This document shows, in pieces, positions 52,332 through 60,459 of a stretch of DNA of 64,000 nt; positions within the stretch are counted from its first letter, which is position 1, and each line of letters starts with the position of its first letter. The notes under the pieces are model-generated. The model made no database searches, had not been told where the DNA came from, and worked only from the letters and a program-made list of their open reading frames with translations. This DNA is from Brevibacterium sp. W7.2 (GTDB lineage: Bacteria > Actinomycetota > Actinomycetes > Actinomycetales > Brevibacteriaceae), in the NCBI RefSeq assembly GCF_018137945.1, contig NZ_CP073089.1:372001-436000 (forward strand), in the 5' to 3' direction. A program made the position numbers and the translations under genes.

Positions 52332-53675
52332 GTGAGCGCATCAGACCGCAGCTCGACCGGCCGCAGCGGAGTCTCGACCCGCTCGGTGCACGCTGGCGCC
52401 GCCCCGGAATCGCACACCGGTTCCGTCGTCGCCCCGATCTTCCAGACCTCGACCTTCCAGATGGACGTCCCGGGTGAGACTCGGGCCGGCTTCGACTACG
52501 CCCGCACGGGCACCCCGAACCGCAGCGATCTCGAGGAGGTGCTCTGCGATCTCGAGGGCGCGTCCTATGCGGCGGCCGTCAATTCCGGCACCTCCGCCGA
52601 GGTGGCGGTGTTCTCCGCGCTGCTCGGACCCGGCGATGAGATCATCATCCCCCGCGACGTCTACGGCGGGACGTATCGTCTGCTCGTCAACGAGTACGCG
52701 CGCTGGGGTGTCGTCATCCGCACCGTCGACCTCACCGACTCGCAGGCGCTGGCGGCGGCGATCACCGACCGCACGGCGATCGTGTGGGCGGAGACCCCGA
52801 GCAACCCCGGCCTCGACGTCATCGACATCGCCGAGACCGCGCGGATCGCCCATTCCGCGAACGCGCTGCTCGCCGTCGATTCGACGTTCGCGACCCCGTA
52901 CCTCCAGCGTCCGATCGAGTTCGGCGCCGACCTCGTCATCCACTCGACGACGAAATTCATCAACGGCCATTCCGATGTCATCGGCGGGGCCGTGCTCGCC
53001 GGCGATGGGCAGACCTGTCCTCGCGCCGCCGAGGTGATCGACCGTCTGACCAGTCACTTCGCGTCCGTGGGGTTGGGCATCTCCCCGTTCGACGCGTGGC
53101 TGACCAGGCGCGGCATCAAGACGCTGCCGGTGCGCATGGCCGCCCACTGCGCGAATGCGCAGGCCGTGGCCGAATGGCTCGAGGCAAGACCGGAGATCGC
53201 CGAGGTCTACTACCCGGGTCTGCCCTCACATCCCGGGCACGAGATCGCGAAGCGGCAGATGAGCGGGTTCGGGGGAGTCGTCTCGTTCTCCACCGACACC
53301 GAGGAGCGAGCGCTGGCCCTGGTGCGGAGCACGAAGCTCATCACCCTCGCGGAATCGCTCGGCGGCGTCGAATCCCTCATCGACCATCCCGCGACGATGA
53401 CGCACCTCGCCGTCGCCGACTGCGAGCTGAGCATCTCCGGCCGCTTCATCCGCCTCTCCGTCGGCATCGAAGACATCGCGGACATCCTCGCCGATCTCGA
53501 CGCGGCGCTCGCGGCGACGAACTCTGTGGTCGGTGCAGCCGAGACTGAGGCGGACGAGGCGGTCGACGAGACAGTCCCGGAGGCAGCGAGTGGGATCGAG
53601 TCGGCCCCCGAGTCCAAGTCGGCGCCCGACGCGCAGGCGGGAGTCGCCTCGGTGACGGTCCTCGAGAACGTCTGA
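52332..53675 (+). CDS. metB: Cystathionine gamma-synthase / gamma-lyase (Cys/Met PLP family)
   Basis: A 447-residue PLP enzyme. Seen are STRSVHAG at the N-terminus, FDYARTGTPNRSDLEEVLCDLEG split at Ser, D183 in AVDSTFATPYLQ, and PLP lysine K208 in VIHSTTKFINGHSDVIGG. MetB makes cystathionine from an O-acyl-homoserine and cysteine; MetB and MccB/MetC-like lyases cannot be separated reliably from this sequence. The start is GTG 52332 after AAGGAAGGAAAC. The last about 60 residues are an unusual Glu/Ala/Ser/Asp-rich tail ending SVTVLENV, which is also the translation of a 39-bp direct repeat. The 10-bp palindrome TCTCATGAGA (52308-52317) lies just before the ribosome site. Confidence 0.9.
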   Translation: MSASDRSSTGRSGVSTRSVHAGAAPESHTGSVVAPIFQTSTFQMDVPGETRAGFDYARTGTPNRSDLEEVLCDLEGASYAAAVNSGTSAEVAVFSALLGPGDEIIIPRDVYGGTYRLLVNEYARWGVVIRTVDLTDSQALAAAITDRTAIVWAETPSNPGLDVIDIAETARIAHSANALLAVDSTFATPYLQRPIEFGADLVIHSTTKFINGHSDVIGGAVLAGDGQTCPRAAEVIDRLTSHFASVGLGISPFDAWLTRRGIKTLPVRMAAHCANAQAVAEWLEARPEIAEVYYPGLPSHPGHEIAKRQMSGFGGVVSFSTDTEERALALVRSTKLITLAESLGGVESLIDHPATMTHLAVADCELSISGRFIRLSVGIEDIADILADLDAALAATNSVVGAAETEADEAVDETVPEAASGIESAPESKSAPDAQAGVASVTVLENV

Positions 53676-53683
53676 GGCTCCCG
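53645..53683. repeat. 39-bp direct repeat, left copy (3' end of metB)
   Basis: Begins CGCCTCGGTGACGGTCCTCG and covers the last 10 codons of metB plus its stop and 8 bp. It is 38/39 identical to 55403-55441. The two copies flank the phosphatase gene. Confidence 0.92.
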
Positions 53684-53981
53684 GCACTCGACACGATGAC
53701 CGCCAGCTGAGACAGCGAGCGACGAGATTGCGCAGTCCTCGGCAGTCCCGCCGTCCGGTGCAGCTGCGGGCGGAACCGAACACGTGCTGGACGAAACGCA
53801 CCTCCTCACCAGCGCGTCCGCTGCTCGCAGTCGCAGGGCTCCGGCAGTCCGGGGCGCGCTCTCGTCGGTGCTGTGCGGTCTTCGCGGGGCGGCCCGAGGA
53901 CCGACGACACCCTTGACGCTGTCGTCGCGGCCCCATTAGATTGATCCCCGGCCAAAGGTCTGAAAGTGATCCAATGAATCG
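53676..53981. other. 306-bp intergenic region
   Basis: No credible coding sequence. It holds the end of the left direct repeat, then GC-rich sequence without a clear structure, and the phosphatase promoter at 53913-53942. Confidence 0.6.
53913..53942 (+). promoter_or_regulatory. Promoter of the HAD phosphatase lipoprotein gene
   Basis: TTGACG (53913-53918), an 18-bp spacer and TAGATT (53937-53942) give a good promoter. Transcription would start near 53949, about 33 nt before the ATG. Confidence 0.75.
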
Positions 53982-55331
53982 ATGGGGATGAACATGGGCA
54001 CGACGATCAAGCACCTCGGAGTCAGAGACAGCCACCGCAGGACGGTCCGACCGAAGCGGGGTGCGGCCGCAGGCGTCCTTCTCGCTGCGCTCCTCCTCGG
54101 CGCCTCGGCATGTGCCGCCGGCGATGCAGGGAGCGCGCCGGAGGAGTCCGGCGACGGCAGCTGCGCGCAGCTGGGGGTCGCCGACGGGTGGTACGGGGAC
54201 AATGCGCAGCGGCTCCAGGAGATGATCGACGCGAACGCCACGTGCGACGGAGCCACCCCGGAGGGAGGGGTGCGGCCGATGGCGGTGTTCGACTGGGACA
54301 ACACCGTGGTCAAGAACGACATCGGCGATGCGACGACGTTCTGGATGCTGCGCAACAGCAAGGTGCTCCAGCCTGCGGGCCGGGACTGGGCGACGATGAG
54401 CGACTACCTCACGGACGAGGCGACAGGCAGGCTCAACGAGGTCTGCGGTGACCTCGCCGACCCGGGCGCCCCGCTGCCGACCGGCGAGAAGGCCGGCGAG
54501 GACTGCGCCGCGGAGATCCTCTCGGTGTACTCCGAGGGAGAGACGACGGACAAGGCCGCTGCCTATGAGGGGTTCGACGCCCGCCGGATCGAACCGGCCT
54601 ACGCCTTCGCCGCGCAGCTGCTCGAAGGCCTGACGCCGCAGCAGGTGACCGAGTACGTCACCGCGGCGAAGAAGGAGAACCTCGATGCCGCCGAGGGCAC
54701 GATGAACGAGGTCGGCGGCACCGAGGTGACCGGATGGGTGCGCATCTACCCGCAGATCAAGGACCTCATCACCACCCTGCAGGACGCCGGTTTCGACGTG
54801 CGCATCGTCTCGGCGTCATCGCAGCCGGCCGTGAGGATCTGGGCCTCCGAGGTCGGGGTCGACGCCGATCAGGTCACCGGGGTGCAGACCCTCGAGGAGG
54901 GCGGCAAGCTCACGAGCACGCTCGCCTCGTGCGGCGGTGATGCGGCCGCGATGCCCTACATCGAGGGCAAGCGCTGCTTCATCAACGAGCAGCTGTTGGG
55001 CATCCCCTCAGCCCAGGCATTCGAGCCCGCCCCCGAGGCGCAGCGTCAGGTCTTCGCCGCCGGAGACTCGGACACCGACGTCACCTTCGTCGGCGACGCC
55101 ACCGGCCTGCGTCTGGCGATCAACCGCAACAAGACGGAGCTGATGTGCAACGCGTACGCCAACGTCGACGGCAAATGGATCGTCAATCCGATGTTCATCG
55201 CTCCCGAGCCGCAGCAGAAGGACGTCTACCCGTGCTCGACGTCGGGGCGCATCGAAACCGACGGCACTCAGGGCCCGCTGAAAGACGCCGACGGCAACGT
55301 CATACCGGATCAGAAGGACTCGGTGTACTGA
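53982..55331 (+). CDS. HAD-superfamily phosphatase lipoprotein
   Basis: A 449-residue secreted protein. An Arg/Lys-rich lead, then GVLLAALLLGASAC with lipobox cysteine C44. HAD motif I is FDWDNTVVKND (D104, D106), motif II is in DVRIVSASSQPAV, and motif III-IV is AAGDSDTDVTFVGDA. A cap-like insertion lies between motifs I and II. Extracytoplasmic HAD phosphatases of this type include acid phosphatases and phosphorylcholine phosphatases; the substrate is unknown. Three in-frame ATGs (53982, 53988, 53994) compete, and I keep the first. The gene lies between two 39-bp direct repeats and has its own promoter. Confidence 0.86.
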   Translation: MGMNMGTTIKHLGVRDSHRRTVRPKRGAAAGVLLAALLLGASACAAGDAGSAPEESGDGSCAQLGVADGWYGDNAQRLQEMIDANATCDGATPEGGVRPMAVFDWDNTVVKNDIGDATTFWMLRNSKVLQPAGRDWATMSDYLTDEATGRLNEVCGDLADPGAPLPTGEKAGEDCAAEILSVYSEGETTDKAAAYEGFDARRIEPAYAFAAQLLEGLTPQQVTEYVTAAKKENLDAAEGTMNEVGGTEVTGWVRIYPQIKDLITTLQDAGFDVRIVSASSQPAVRIWASEVGVDADQVTGVQTLEEGGKLTSTLASCGGDAAAMPYIEGKRCFINEQLLGIPSAQAFEPAPEAQRQVFAAGDSDTDVTFVGDATGLRLAINRNKTELMCNAYANVDGKWIVNPMFIAPEPQQKDVYPCSTSGRIETDGTQGPLKDADGNVIPDQKDSVY

Positions 55332-55402
55332 CGGCGCTCGGTCGATATCCCTGCGGTGATCCGGGCCCTGCGCAGTGTTCTCGGTGACCTCAGCACACCG
55401 CG

Positions 55403-55441
55403 CGCCTCGGTGACGGTCCTCGAGAACGTCTGAGTCTCCCG
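55403..55441. repeat. 39-bp direct repeat, right copy
   Basis: Same sequence as 53645-53683 with one mismatch at position 33. It lies in non-coding DNA 71 bp after the phosphatase stop, so the metB terminal codons are duplicated here outside any gene. Confidence 0.92.
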
Positions 55442-55576
55442 TCGCGCCCCGGCTGGCGAACTTCGGGTCGTTCTGGTCAGGATCACCGTGGCGGGTTGAG
55501 GTTTCCAGCGCACGATTGGATGCCTTCAGGATGCGCCCGCAAGAAACATGTCTCCCAGTGCCTCTGCCGGAGTCGC

Positions 55577-55623
55577 GGACGCAGAGTGTCGATTTCGGAC
55601 TCGATGATCGACACTCTGCGTCC
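55577..55623. repeat. 17-bp perfect inverted repeat, 13-nt loop
   Basis: GGACGCAGAGTGTCGAT (55577-55593) and its exact complement (55607-55623). Confidence 0.9.
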
Positions 55624-55756
55624 GGAGAACGGCGGCGCGGGGCACCGGAAGCGTCGGTTCGGCGCGTAGGTGTCGGTTCAGCGCGTATTTGTCGCTCCAC
55701 TGCGTCAGTGCGCGGGGCGGCCGGGCGTGCTGGGCTGGCCGCGACCGAGTTCAGGT

Positions 55757-55797
55757 CGTTCTGGACAGATTTTCGCGCCGGGATTCTGTCCAGAACG
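55757..55797. repeat. 13-bp perfect inverted repeat, 15-nt loop
   Basis: CGTTCTGGACAGA (55757-55769) and its exact complement (55785-55797). Confidence 0.88.
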
Positions 55798-55959
55798 TCC
55801 TGGGGATTCCTCTGGTGACGGGAGAATAAGAGCCGTGCGGGTCGGAGGAGATGCTCGGGTCCGCGGCCGACGGTGAGGTCGAGCCCGGGGGAAAACCCGA
55901 GGTGCGGTGGGTGGTCAACGTGCTGTTGCCCGACATCGGCGACGCGTAGCGTATTCGGT

Positions 55960-57924
55960 ATGAGTGAGAAGACCCCCGAGCATCCGCAGGACTCGGAGCC
56001 GACCGGCCCCGACCGCGCTGAGGACCAGCGCACCCGCGGCGACGGCGCCTCGGCGCATGACGCACAGGTGCACACACCTGCCAGCGGCCCGCCGCCGGCA
56101 CCGACTGCACCTCCGGCGGAGGCGCAGACCGCAGCGCCGTTGGCCACCGAGGCCGGACAGTTCCGCACCACCCCGCTCGACCTCGACGTTCCCTTCGCGG
56201 CGCCGACCGCGCAATACGGGTGGACGGACGGTCACACTCAGGAATACCCGCACACTCGTGCCTACCCGCAGGGACAGGTTCTCGGTGGCGCAGCCGGACC
56301 GATTCCGGAGCCGACGGCCCAGTACCCGCAGACGCAGGTCTACGGCACCCCCGCGCAGACGTACCACGAGCCGATGGCCTCCGGGAGCCCGCTCCACGCC
56401 GTCGGCCCCCAGCCCCCGCACCATCCGCAGGGCCAAACGTCGCAGACCCCGCAGCCACAGCCGCGCGAACCCCGCCAGGCCGTGCGCTACCCGCACCATG
56501 CGCAGCCGCTGCCGGGAGGACAGCCGCCGATGCAGTCCCAACAGCCGATGCAGCCCCAGAGGCCGCCTCGGCGGAAGCGGACCCGCACCGCGCCGCTCGA
56601 GTACGTGCCGGTCACCGGTTCGATGCCGCTGACCCGCACCGACGTCACGGAGATCCCCGCAGACGGACCCGTCGAATGGCCCAAGCGCCCCGTCGGGGTC
56701 GTCGGAGTCGCCAACGTCATCCTGTCAGCGGTCATGGCGATCATCTGGGCCTGGATCCCGCTCGGCCTCCTCTTCACCGGCATCGGCGGCATCTTCGCCC
56801 TCGGCCTCGGTGTGCTCGCCCTCGTCGTATGGGTCCTCGTCCAACAGGTCGCCAACGTCTTCGAACGCTACCGCGCCGAACTCGTCTACGGGGACCGCAT
56901 CCCCGTGCCGAAGATCCCCCGCAGCGACCGCGACTCCGGGTTCACGCGCTTCCTCCACAACCGCTGGCTGCTCGTCTCCTCCGGATCCTTCTGGCGCTCG
57001 ACCGCCCACCACTACGTCAAGATGCTGCTCGGACTCGTCGTCATCGGCGGCACCTTCGCCGGCATCTCCGCCTCGATCACCGCGGTCTTCGCCGCGATCA
57101 ACCCCGACGGAGTCGAGACCTTCTTCCTCGGCGGTCCCACCGGCGGCCTCGGCCGCATCGGTCTGACGATCGGGGCGCTCATCGTCCTCGCCTCCTCGCT
57201 CGCGATCCTCTGGTTCACCCCCTACCTCGACCGGGCGCTCGACCGCAGTCTGCTGCCGCCGGCCCGCACCGCCGCCCTCCAGGCGGAGGTCACCGAACTC
57301 GACCGGGCGCGCATGGCCGGGATCGATGCCGCCTCGGCCGAACGCCTCCGCATCGAACGCGACCTCCACGACGGCGCGCAGCCCCGCCTCGTCGCCCTGA
57401 CGATGACCCTGGGCCTGGCGAAGTCGAAGATCGACTCCGACCCCGAACGCGCCAAGGAGCTCATCTCCGAAGCCCACGCCGAGGCGAAGGGCATCGTCGG
57501 CGAACTCCGCCAGCTCGCCCGCGGCATCCACCCCGCCGTGCTCACCGACCGCGGTCTCGACGCCGCCGTCTCCGCGCTCGCCGGCCGCTCGCCGATCCCC
57601 GTCGACGTCGACGTCCGGCTGGGCGGGCGGATCGAACGCGAAGCCGAGGCCGTCGCCTACTTCGTCGTCGCCGAATGCCTGACGAACATCGCCAAGCACT
57701 CGGGAGCCACCTCGGCGAAGGTCCTCATCACCCCCACCGAGGCGGGAGTCCAGATCGTCGTCACCGACAACGGTCACGGCGGGGCCCGAGTCGACCGCTC
57801 GGGTCGGCACACGGGCATCGCCGGTCTCGTCGACCGGGTCGAGGCCGCCCGTGGGACACTGAACCTGACCAGCCCCGCAGGTGGGCCGACTACCATCGTT
57901 GTGGAGGTGCCATGCGCATCGTGA
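55960..57924 (+). CDS. Sensor histidine kinase with about 235-residue Pro/Gln-rich N-terminus
   Basis: A 654-residue HisKA_3 kinase. Residues 1-235 are extremely Pro/Gln/Thr/Ala-rich with Tyr at intervals (TAQYGW, TAQYPQTQVYG, PAQTYHEP) and no predicted structure. Four membrane segments and a soluble loop of the PF13796-like sensor type follow to about residue 430. Then RIERDLHDGAQPRLVALTMTL (phospho-His), AECLTNIAKHSGA (N-box) and a terminal HTGIAGLVDRVEAARG ATP lid. The start is ATG 55960, 7 nt after TAGCGT, with no ribosome site, so probably leaderless. The response regulator overlaps its end by 13 bp. Such long disordered Pro/Gln cytoplasmic extensions are rare in this family. Confidence 0.9.
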   Translation: MSEKTPEHPQDSEPTGPDRAEDQRTRGDGASAHDAQVHTPASGPPPAPTAPPAEAQTAAPLATEAGQFRTTPLDLDVPFAAPTAQYGWTDGHTQEYPHTRAYPQGQVLGGAAGPIPEPTAQYPQTQVYGTPAQTYHEPMASGSPLHAVGPQPPHHPQGQTSQTPQPQPREPRQAVRYPHHAQPLPGGQPPMQSQQPMQPQRPPRRKRTRTAPLEYVPVTGSMPLTRTDVTEIPADGPVEWPKRPVGVVGVANVILSAVMAIIWAWIPLGLLFTGIGGIFALGLGVLALVVWVLVQQVANVFERYRAELVYGDRIPVPKIPRSDRDSGFTRFLHNRWLLVSSGSFWRSTAHHYVKMLLGLVVIGGTFAGISASITAVFAAINPDGVETFFLGGPTGGLGRIGLTIGALIVLASSLAILWFTPYLDRALDRSLLPPARTAALQAEVTELDRARMAGIDAASAERLRIERDLHDGAQPRLVALTMTLGLAKSKIDSDPERAKELISEAHAEAKGIVGELRQLARGIHPAVLTDRGLDAAVSALAGRSPIPVDVDVRLGGRIEREAEAVAYFVVAECLTNIAKHSGATSAKVLITPTEAGVQIVVTDNGHGGARVDRSGRHTGIAGLVDRVEAARGTLNLTSPAGGPTTIVVEVPCAS

Positions 57925-58556
57925 TCGCCGAAGACTCAGCCATCCTCAGGGCCGGACTCGAACGACTCCTCGTCGACGCCGGACACGACGTCATCGCGGC
58001 CGTCGCCGATGCGAACGAACTCCTCGCCGCCGTCAACACGACGCCGCCCGACCTCGCTGTCATCGACGTGCGCATGCCTCCGACGTTCACCGATGAGGGC
58101 ATCCGCGCCGCGGTGCTCATCCGCAAGCAGAACCCCGACGTCAAGGTCCTCGTCTTCAGCCAGTACGTCGAAGAGCAGTACGCCTCCGAGCTCATCGCCG
58201 AGAACACCGGCGGGTTCGGCTACCTGCTCAAGGACCGGGTCGCCGATGTCGAGGACTTCCTCGGCGCCGTCGACGAGGTCGCCTCCGGCGGCACCGTCCT
58301 CGATCCGGAGGTCGTCTCCCAGATCCTCGTGCGCACCCGCAAGACCGACGGGCTCTCGACCCTGAGCCCCCGCGAACTCGAAGTCCTCCAGCTCATGGCC
58401 GAGGGCAAGTCCAACGCCGCGATCGCCGGCACCCTCTTCCTCAGCGCCGGCGCCGTCGAGAAGCACATCAGCTCGATCTTCACCAAGTTCGGCCTCACCG
58501 CGGACACCTCGGACAACCGTCGCGTCCTCGCCGTCCTCACATTCCTCGGAGCCTAG
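57912..58556 (+). CDS. NarL/LuxR-family response regulator (cognate of 55960 kinase)
   Basis: A 214-residue regulator: IVIAEDSAILRAGLE with E7-D8, phospho-acceptor D52 in LAVIDVRMP, Lys in YLLKDR, and the LuxR HTH at about 150-205 (LSPRELEVLQLMAEGKSNAA, SAGAVEKHISSIFTKF). GGAGGT precedes ATG 57912, which lies inside the kinase's last codons. The pair forms one operon with the membrane-anchored protein downstream, which it may regulate. The layout resembles LiaSR-type envelope-stress systems. Confidence 0.94.
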   Translation: MRIVIAEDSAILRAGLERLLVDAGHDVIAAVADANELLAAVNTTPPDLAVIDVRMPPTFTDEGIRAAVLIRKQNPDVKVLVFSQYVEEQYASELIAENTGGFGYLLKDRVADVEDFLGAVDEVASGGTVLDPEVVSQILVRTRKTDGLSTLSPRELEVLQLMAEGKSNAAIAGTLFLSAGAVEKHISSIFTKFGLTADTSDNRRVLAVLTFLGA

Positions 58557-58557
58557 A

Positions 58558-59538
58558 ATGCCAGCCACCGTCCTCGTCAGCCCCTCGGCCCGCACAGGTC
58601 TGCGCGCCGTCCTCATCATCGCGGCCGTCATCGCCCTCCTCATCCCCGTCGTCGCGAGCGTCGCCTACGGGGCATCCCGGCTCAACTACACGAAGGTCGA
58701 GTCGAGCGAGGACCTGCCCGTCGGGACCACCGATGTCCGCTTCGACCTCGACACCGGGGCCGCCGTCGTCGTGCGCACCGAGGACGTGGCAGCGCCGACG
58801 GTCGCACTGACCGGCACCGGCCCCCGCGACAACGTCCCCCAGCTGCAGGTCGATGAGATCAACGGCAAGTCCGTCATCTCGATCGACGACAAGCCGACGT
58901 TCGAGAACGCCCGCCTCGTGCTCACCGTGCCGACCGCGACGTCCCCGGAGACGAACCTCGACTTCGCCGGCGGCCTCGGCACCGTCGCTGTCACCGGTGA
59001 GTTCAACGAAGTCACGGCGAACACCGACGCCGGATCGATCGAGCTCAACGGCACCTTCGACCGCGTGCAGACGTCGACCGAGTGGGGTCAGACGGAGTTC
59101 AAGGGCACGTACGGCACGATCGAGGCGAAGTCCGAGGTCGGCACCGTCGACGGCTCCGACCTGCGGGTCCGCGACCGCCTCGACGCCACGACGACGACCG
59201 GCGCGATCGACGTTGAGCTCGCCGCCGAGACGGTGCCGACCGCCGGCATCAGCCTCAATGCGGAAGAGGGCAAGATCGACCTGCAGCTGCCCCGCCTCGA
59301 CCTCGTCAAGGAGAACATGACCGCCGAGGCTGCGAACGGCGGCGAGGGATCCGGCGGCGAGGAGGTCAAGGACCTCTTCTACCGGATCAATGCGAAGTCG
59401 AACAACGGCAGCGTCGACATCGCGAAGGACCTCGAGAAGTACGAGGCCGCGAAGAACTCGCCGGATGCCGAGGGCAAGGCGATCATCCCGGTCACGGTGT
59501 CCGCGGACACCGGAGCGATCTCGATCGAGCAGAACTAG
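58558..59538 (+). CDS. Membrane-anchored DUF4097-like beta-helical protein
   Basis: A 326-residue protein. A single N-terminal membrane anchor, LRAVLIIAAVIALLIPVVAS, is followed by a repetitive extracytoplasmic domain. It has turns of the form VTANTDAGSIELNG, TSTEWGQTEFKG and AKSEVGTVDGSDL, the right-handed beta-helix type of DUF4097 (LiaG/putative adhesin). CGGAG precedes the ATG by 7 nt and the response-regulator stop lies one base earlier. It ends an operon with a two-component system, suggesting a role in the same envelope response. An about 20-residue Gly/Glu-rich insertion interrupts the helix near residue 260. Confidence 0.82.
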   Translation: MPATVLVSPSARTGLRAVLIIAAVIALLIPVVASVAYGASRLNYTKVESSEDLPVGTTDVRFDLDTGAAVVVRTEDVAAPTVALTGTGPRDNVPQLQVDEINGKSVISIDDKPTFENARLVLTVPTATSPETNLDFAGGLGTVAVTGEFNEVTANTDAGSIELNGTFDRVQTSTEWGQTEFKGTYGTIEAKSEVGTVDGSDLRVRDRLDATTTTGAIDVELAAETVPTAGISLNAEEGKIDLQLPRLDLVKENMTAEAANGGEGSGGEEVKDLFYRINAKSNNGSVDIAKDLEKYEAAKNSPDAEGKAIIPVTVSADTGAISIEQN

Positions 59539-59628
59539 ACAGCCGGAACCGGGCAACCGGAACCGGGCTGTCGGAACTGGGCTGAGGAAGCCCGAGGCCG
59601 GGAGCGCCTCGGGCGGAAGGACGGGCAC

Positions 59629-60372
59629 ATGCAGGTCACGGTCTACGGAGCCACCGGCACATTCGGGTCGCGGCTCGTCTCACGCCTGCGGGCTCAGGGG
59701 CACTCGGTGATCGCGGCCCATCGCGGGATCGGCGTCGACACGTACACCGGTGAGGGCGTCACCGAGGCGGCCGTCGGCAGCGACGTCCTCGTCGATGCCG
59801 TCAACCTCATGACGAACAACCGGCACCGAGCCCTCGACTTCTTCTCCCGCAGCGCCCGCTCGATCGCGTTGGCCGCCGCCGAGAACCCCGGCGCGGCGAT
59901 GGTGTGCCTGTCGATCGCGTTCCGCCCCGAGATCGCCGAGTCGAAGCTCTTCGCCTACTACCAGGGCAAGGACCTGCAGGAACGCGTGTACCGCCGGCTC
60001 GTGCCCGCCGACCAGCTCCTCATGTTCCGCTCCGCCCAGTGGTACGAGCTCGCGGAGACGACCTCGGTGAGCGTCGGTCGCGTCATCTTCACCCCGAAGA
60101 TGCGGGTGCGGGCGCTGGCCGCCGACGAAGCCGCCCGGCTGATGGCCGAGGCGATCGAGGCCGGAGAGCGCGGCACGGTCGAGGTCGCCGGCCCCGAGAT
60201 CAGCGATCTCGCCGCGATCGCCGCGAAGATCGCCCGCGCCGACGCCTCCGGTCGCCGCCCGCGGCGGGTCGTCCCCGTTCCCGTGCCCGGGGCGAGCTCC
60301 GGTGACGGACTCATCCCGCCCGCACCGAGGCTGTCGGCCGTGACCGTCGACGAGTGGCTGACGATGCGGTGA
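59629..60372 (+). CDS. NAD(P)-binding Rossmann-fold protein (NmrA/atypical SDR-like)
   Basis: A 247-residue protein with the dinucleotide motif VYGATGTFGSRLVSRL at residues 4-19 and no Ser-Tyr-Lys catalytic set clearly in place. YYQGKDLQERVYRRL and FRSAQWYELAE (about 107-135) suggest an atypical SDR such as NmrA or a nucleoside-diphosphate-sugar epimerase relative. GGAAGGACGGGCAC precedes the ATG. It stands between the two-component operon and a convergent amidohydrolase. The substrate is unknown. Confidence 0.78.
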   Translation: MQVTVYGATGTFGSRLVSRLRAQGHSVIAAHRGIGVDTYTGEGVTEAAVGSDVLVDAVNLMTNNRHRALDFFSRSARSIALAAAENPGAAMVCLSIAFRPEIAESKLFAYYQGKDLQERVYRRLVPADQLLMFRSAQWYELAETTSVSVGRVIFTPKMRVRALAADEAARLMAEAIEAGERGTVEVAGPEISDLAAIAAKIARADASGRRPRRVVPVPVPGASSGDGLIPPAPRLSAVTVDEWLTMR

Positions 60373-60459
60373 ACTCGTCCGGCCCGCCGAGGCGATCCCG
60401 GGCCTGACCCGGCCCGCACGGCGTCGTCGGCGCCGACCGTGTGCCCCGCGACGGCTGAG

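Larger units (their letters stand above)
55332..55959. other. 628-bp gene-free region with long inverted repeats
   Basis: No frame here has protein character. Content: right copy of the 39-bp direct repeat, two long inverted repeats (55577-55623 and 55757-55797), and the phrase TTC-GGTCGTTCTGG-CAG seen near 55464 and 55751. Near-repeats GGCGCGTAGGTGTCGGTTC and AGCGCGTATTTGTCG lie around 55660-55695. The promoter of the next two-component operon ends it. Confidence 0.65.
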
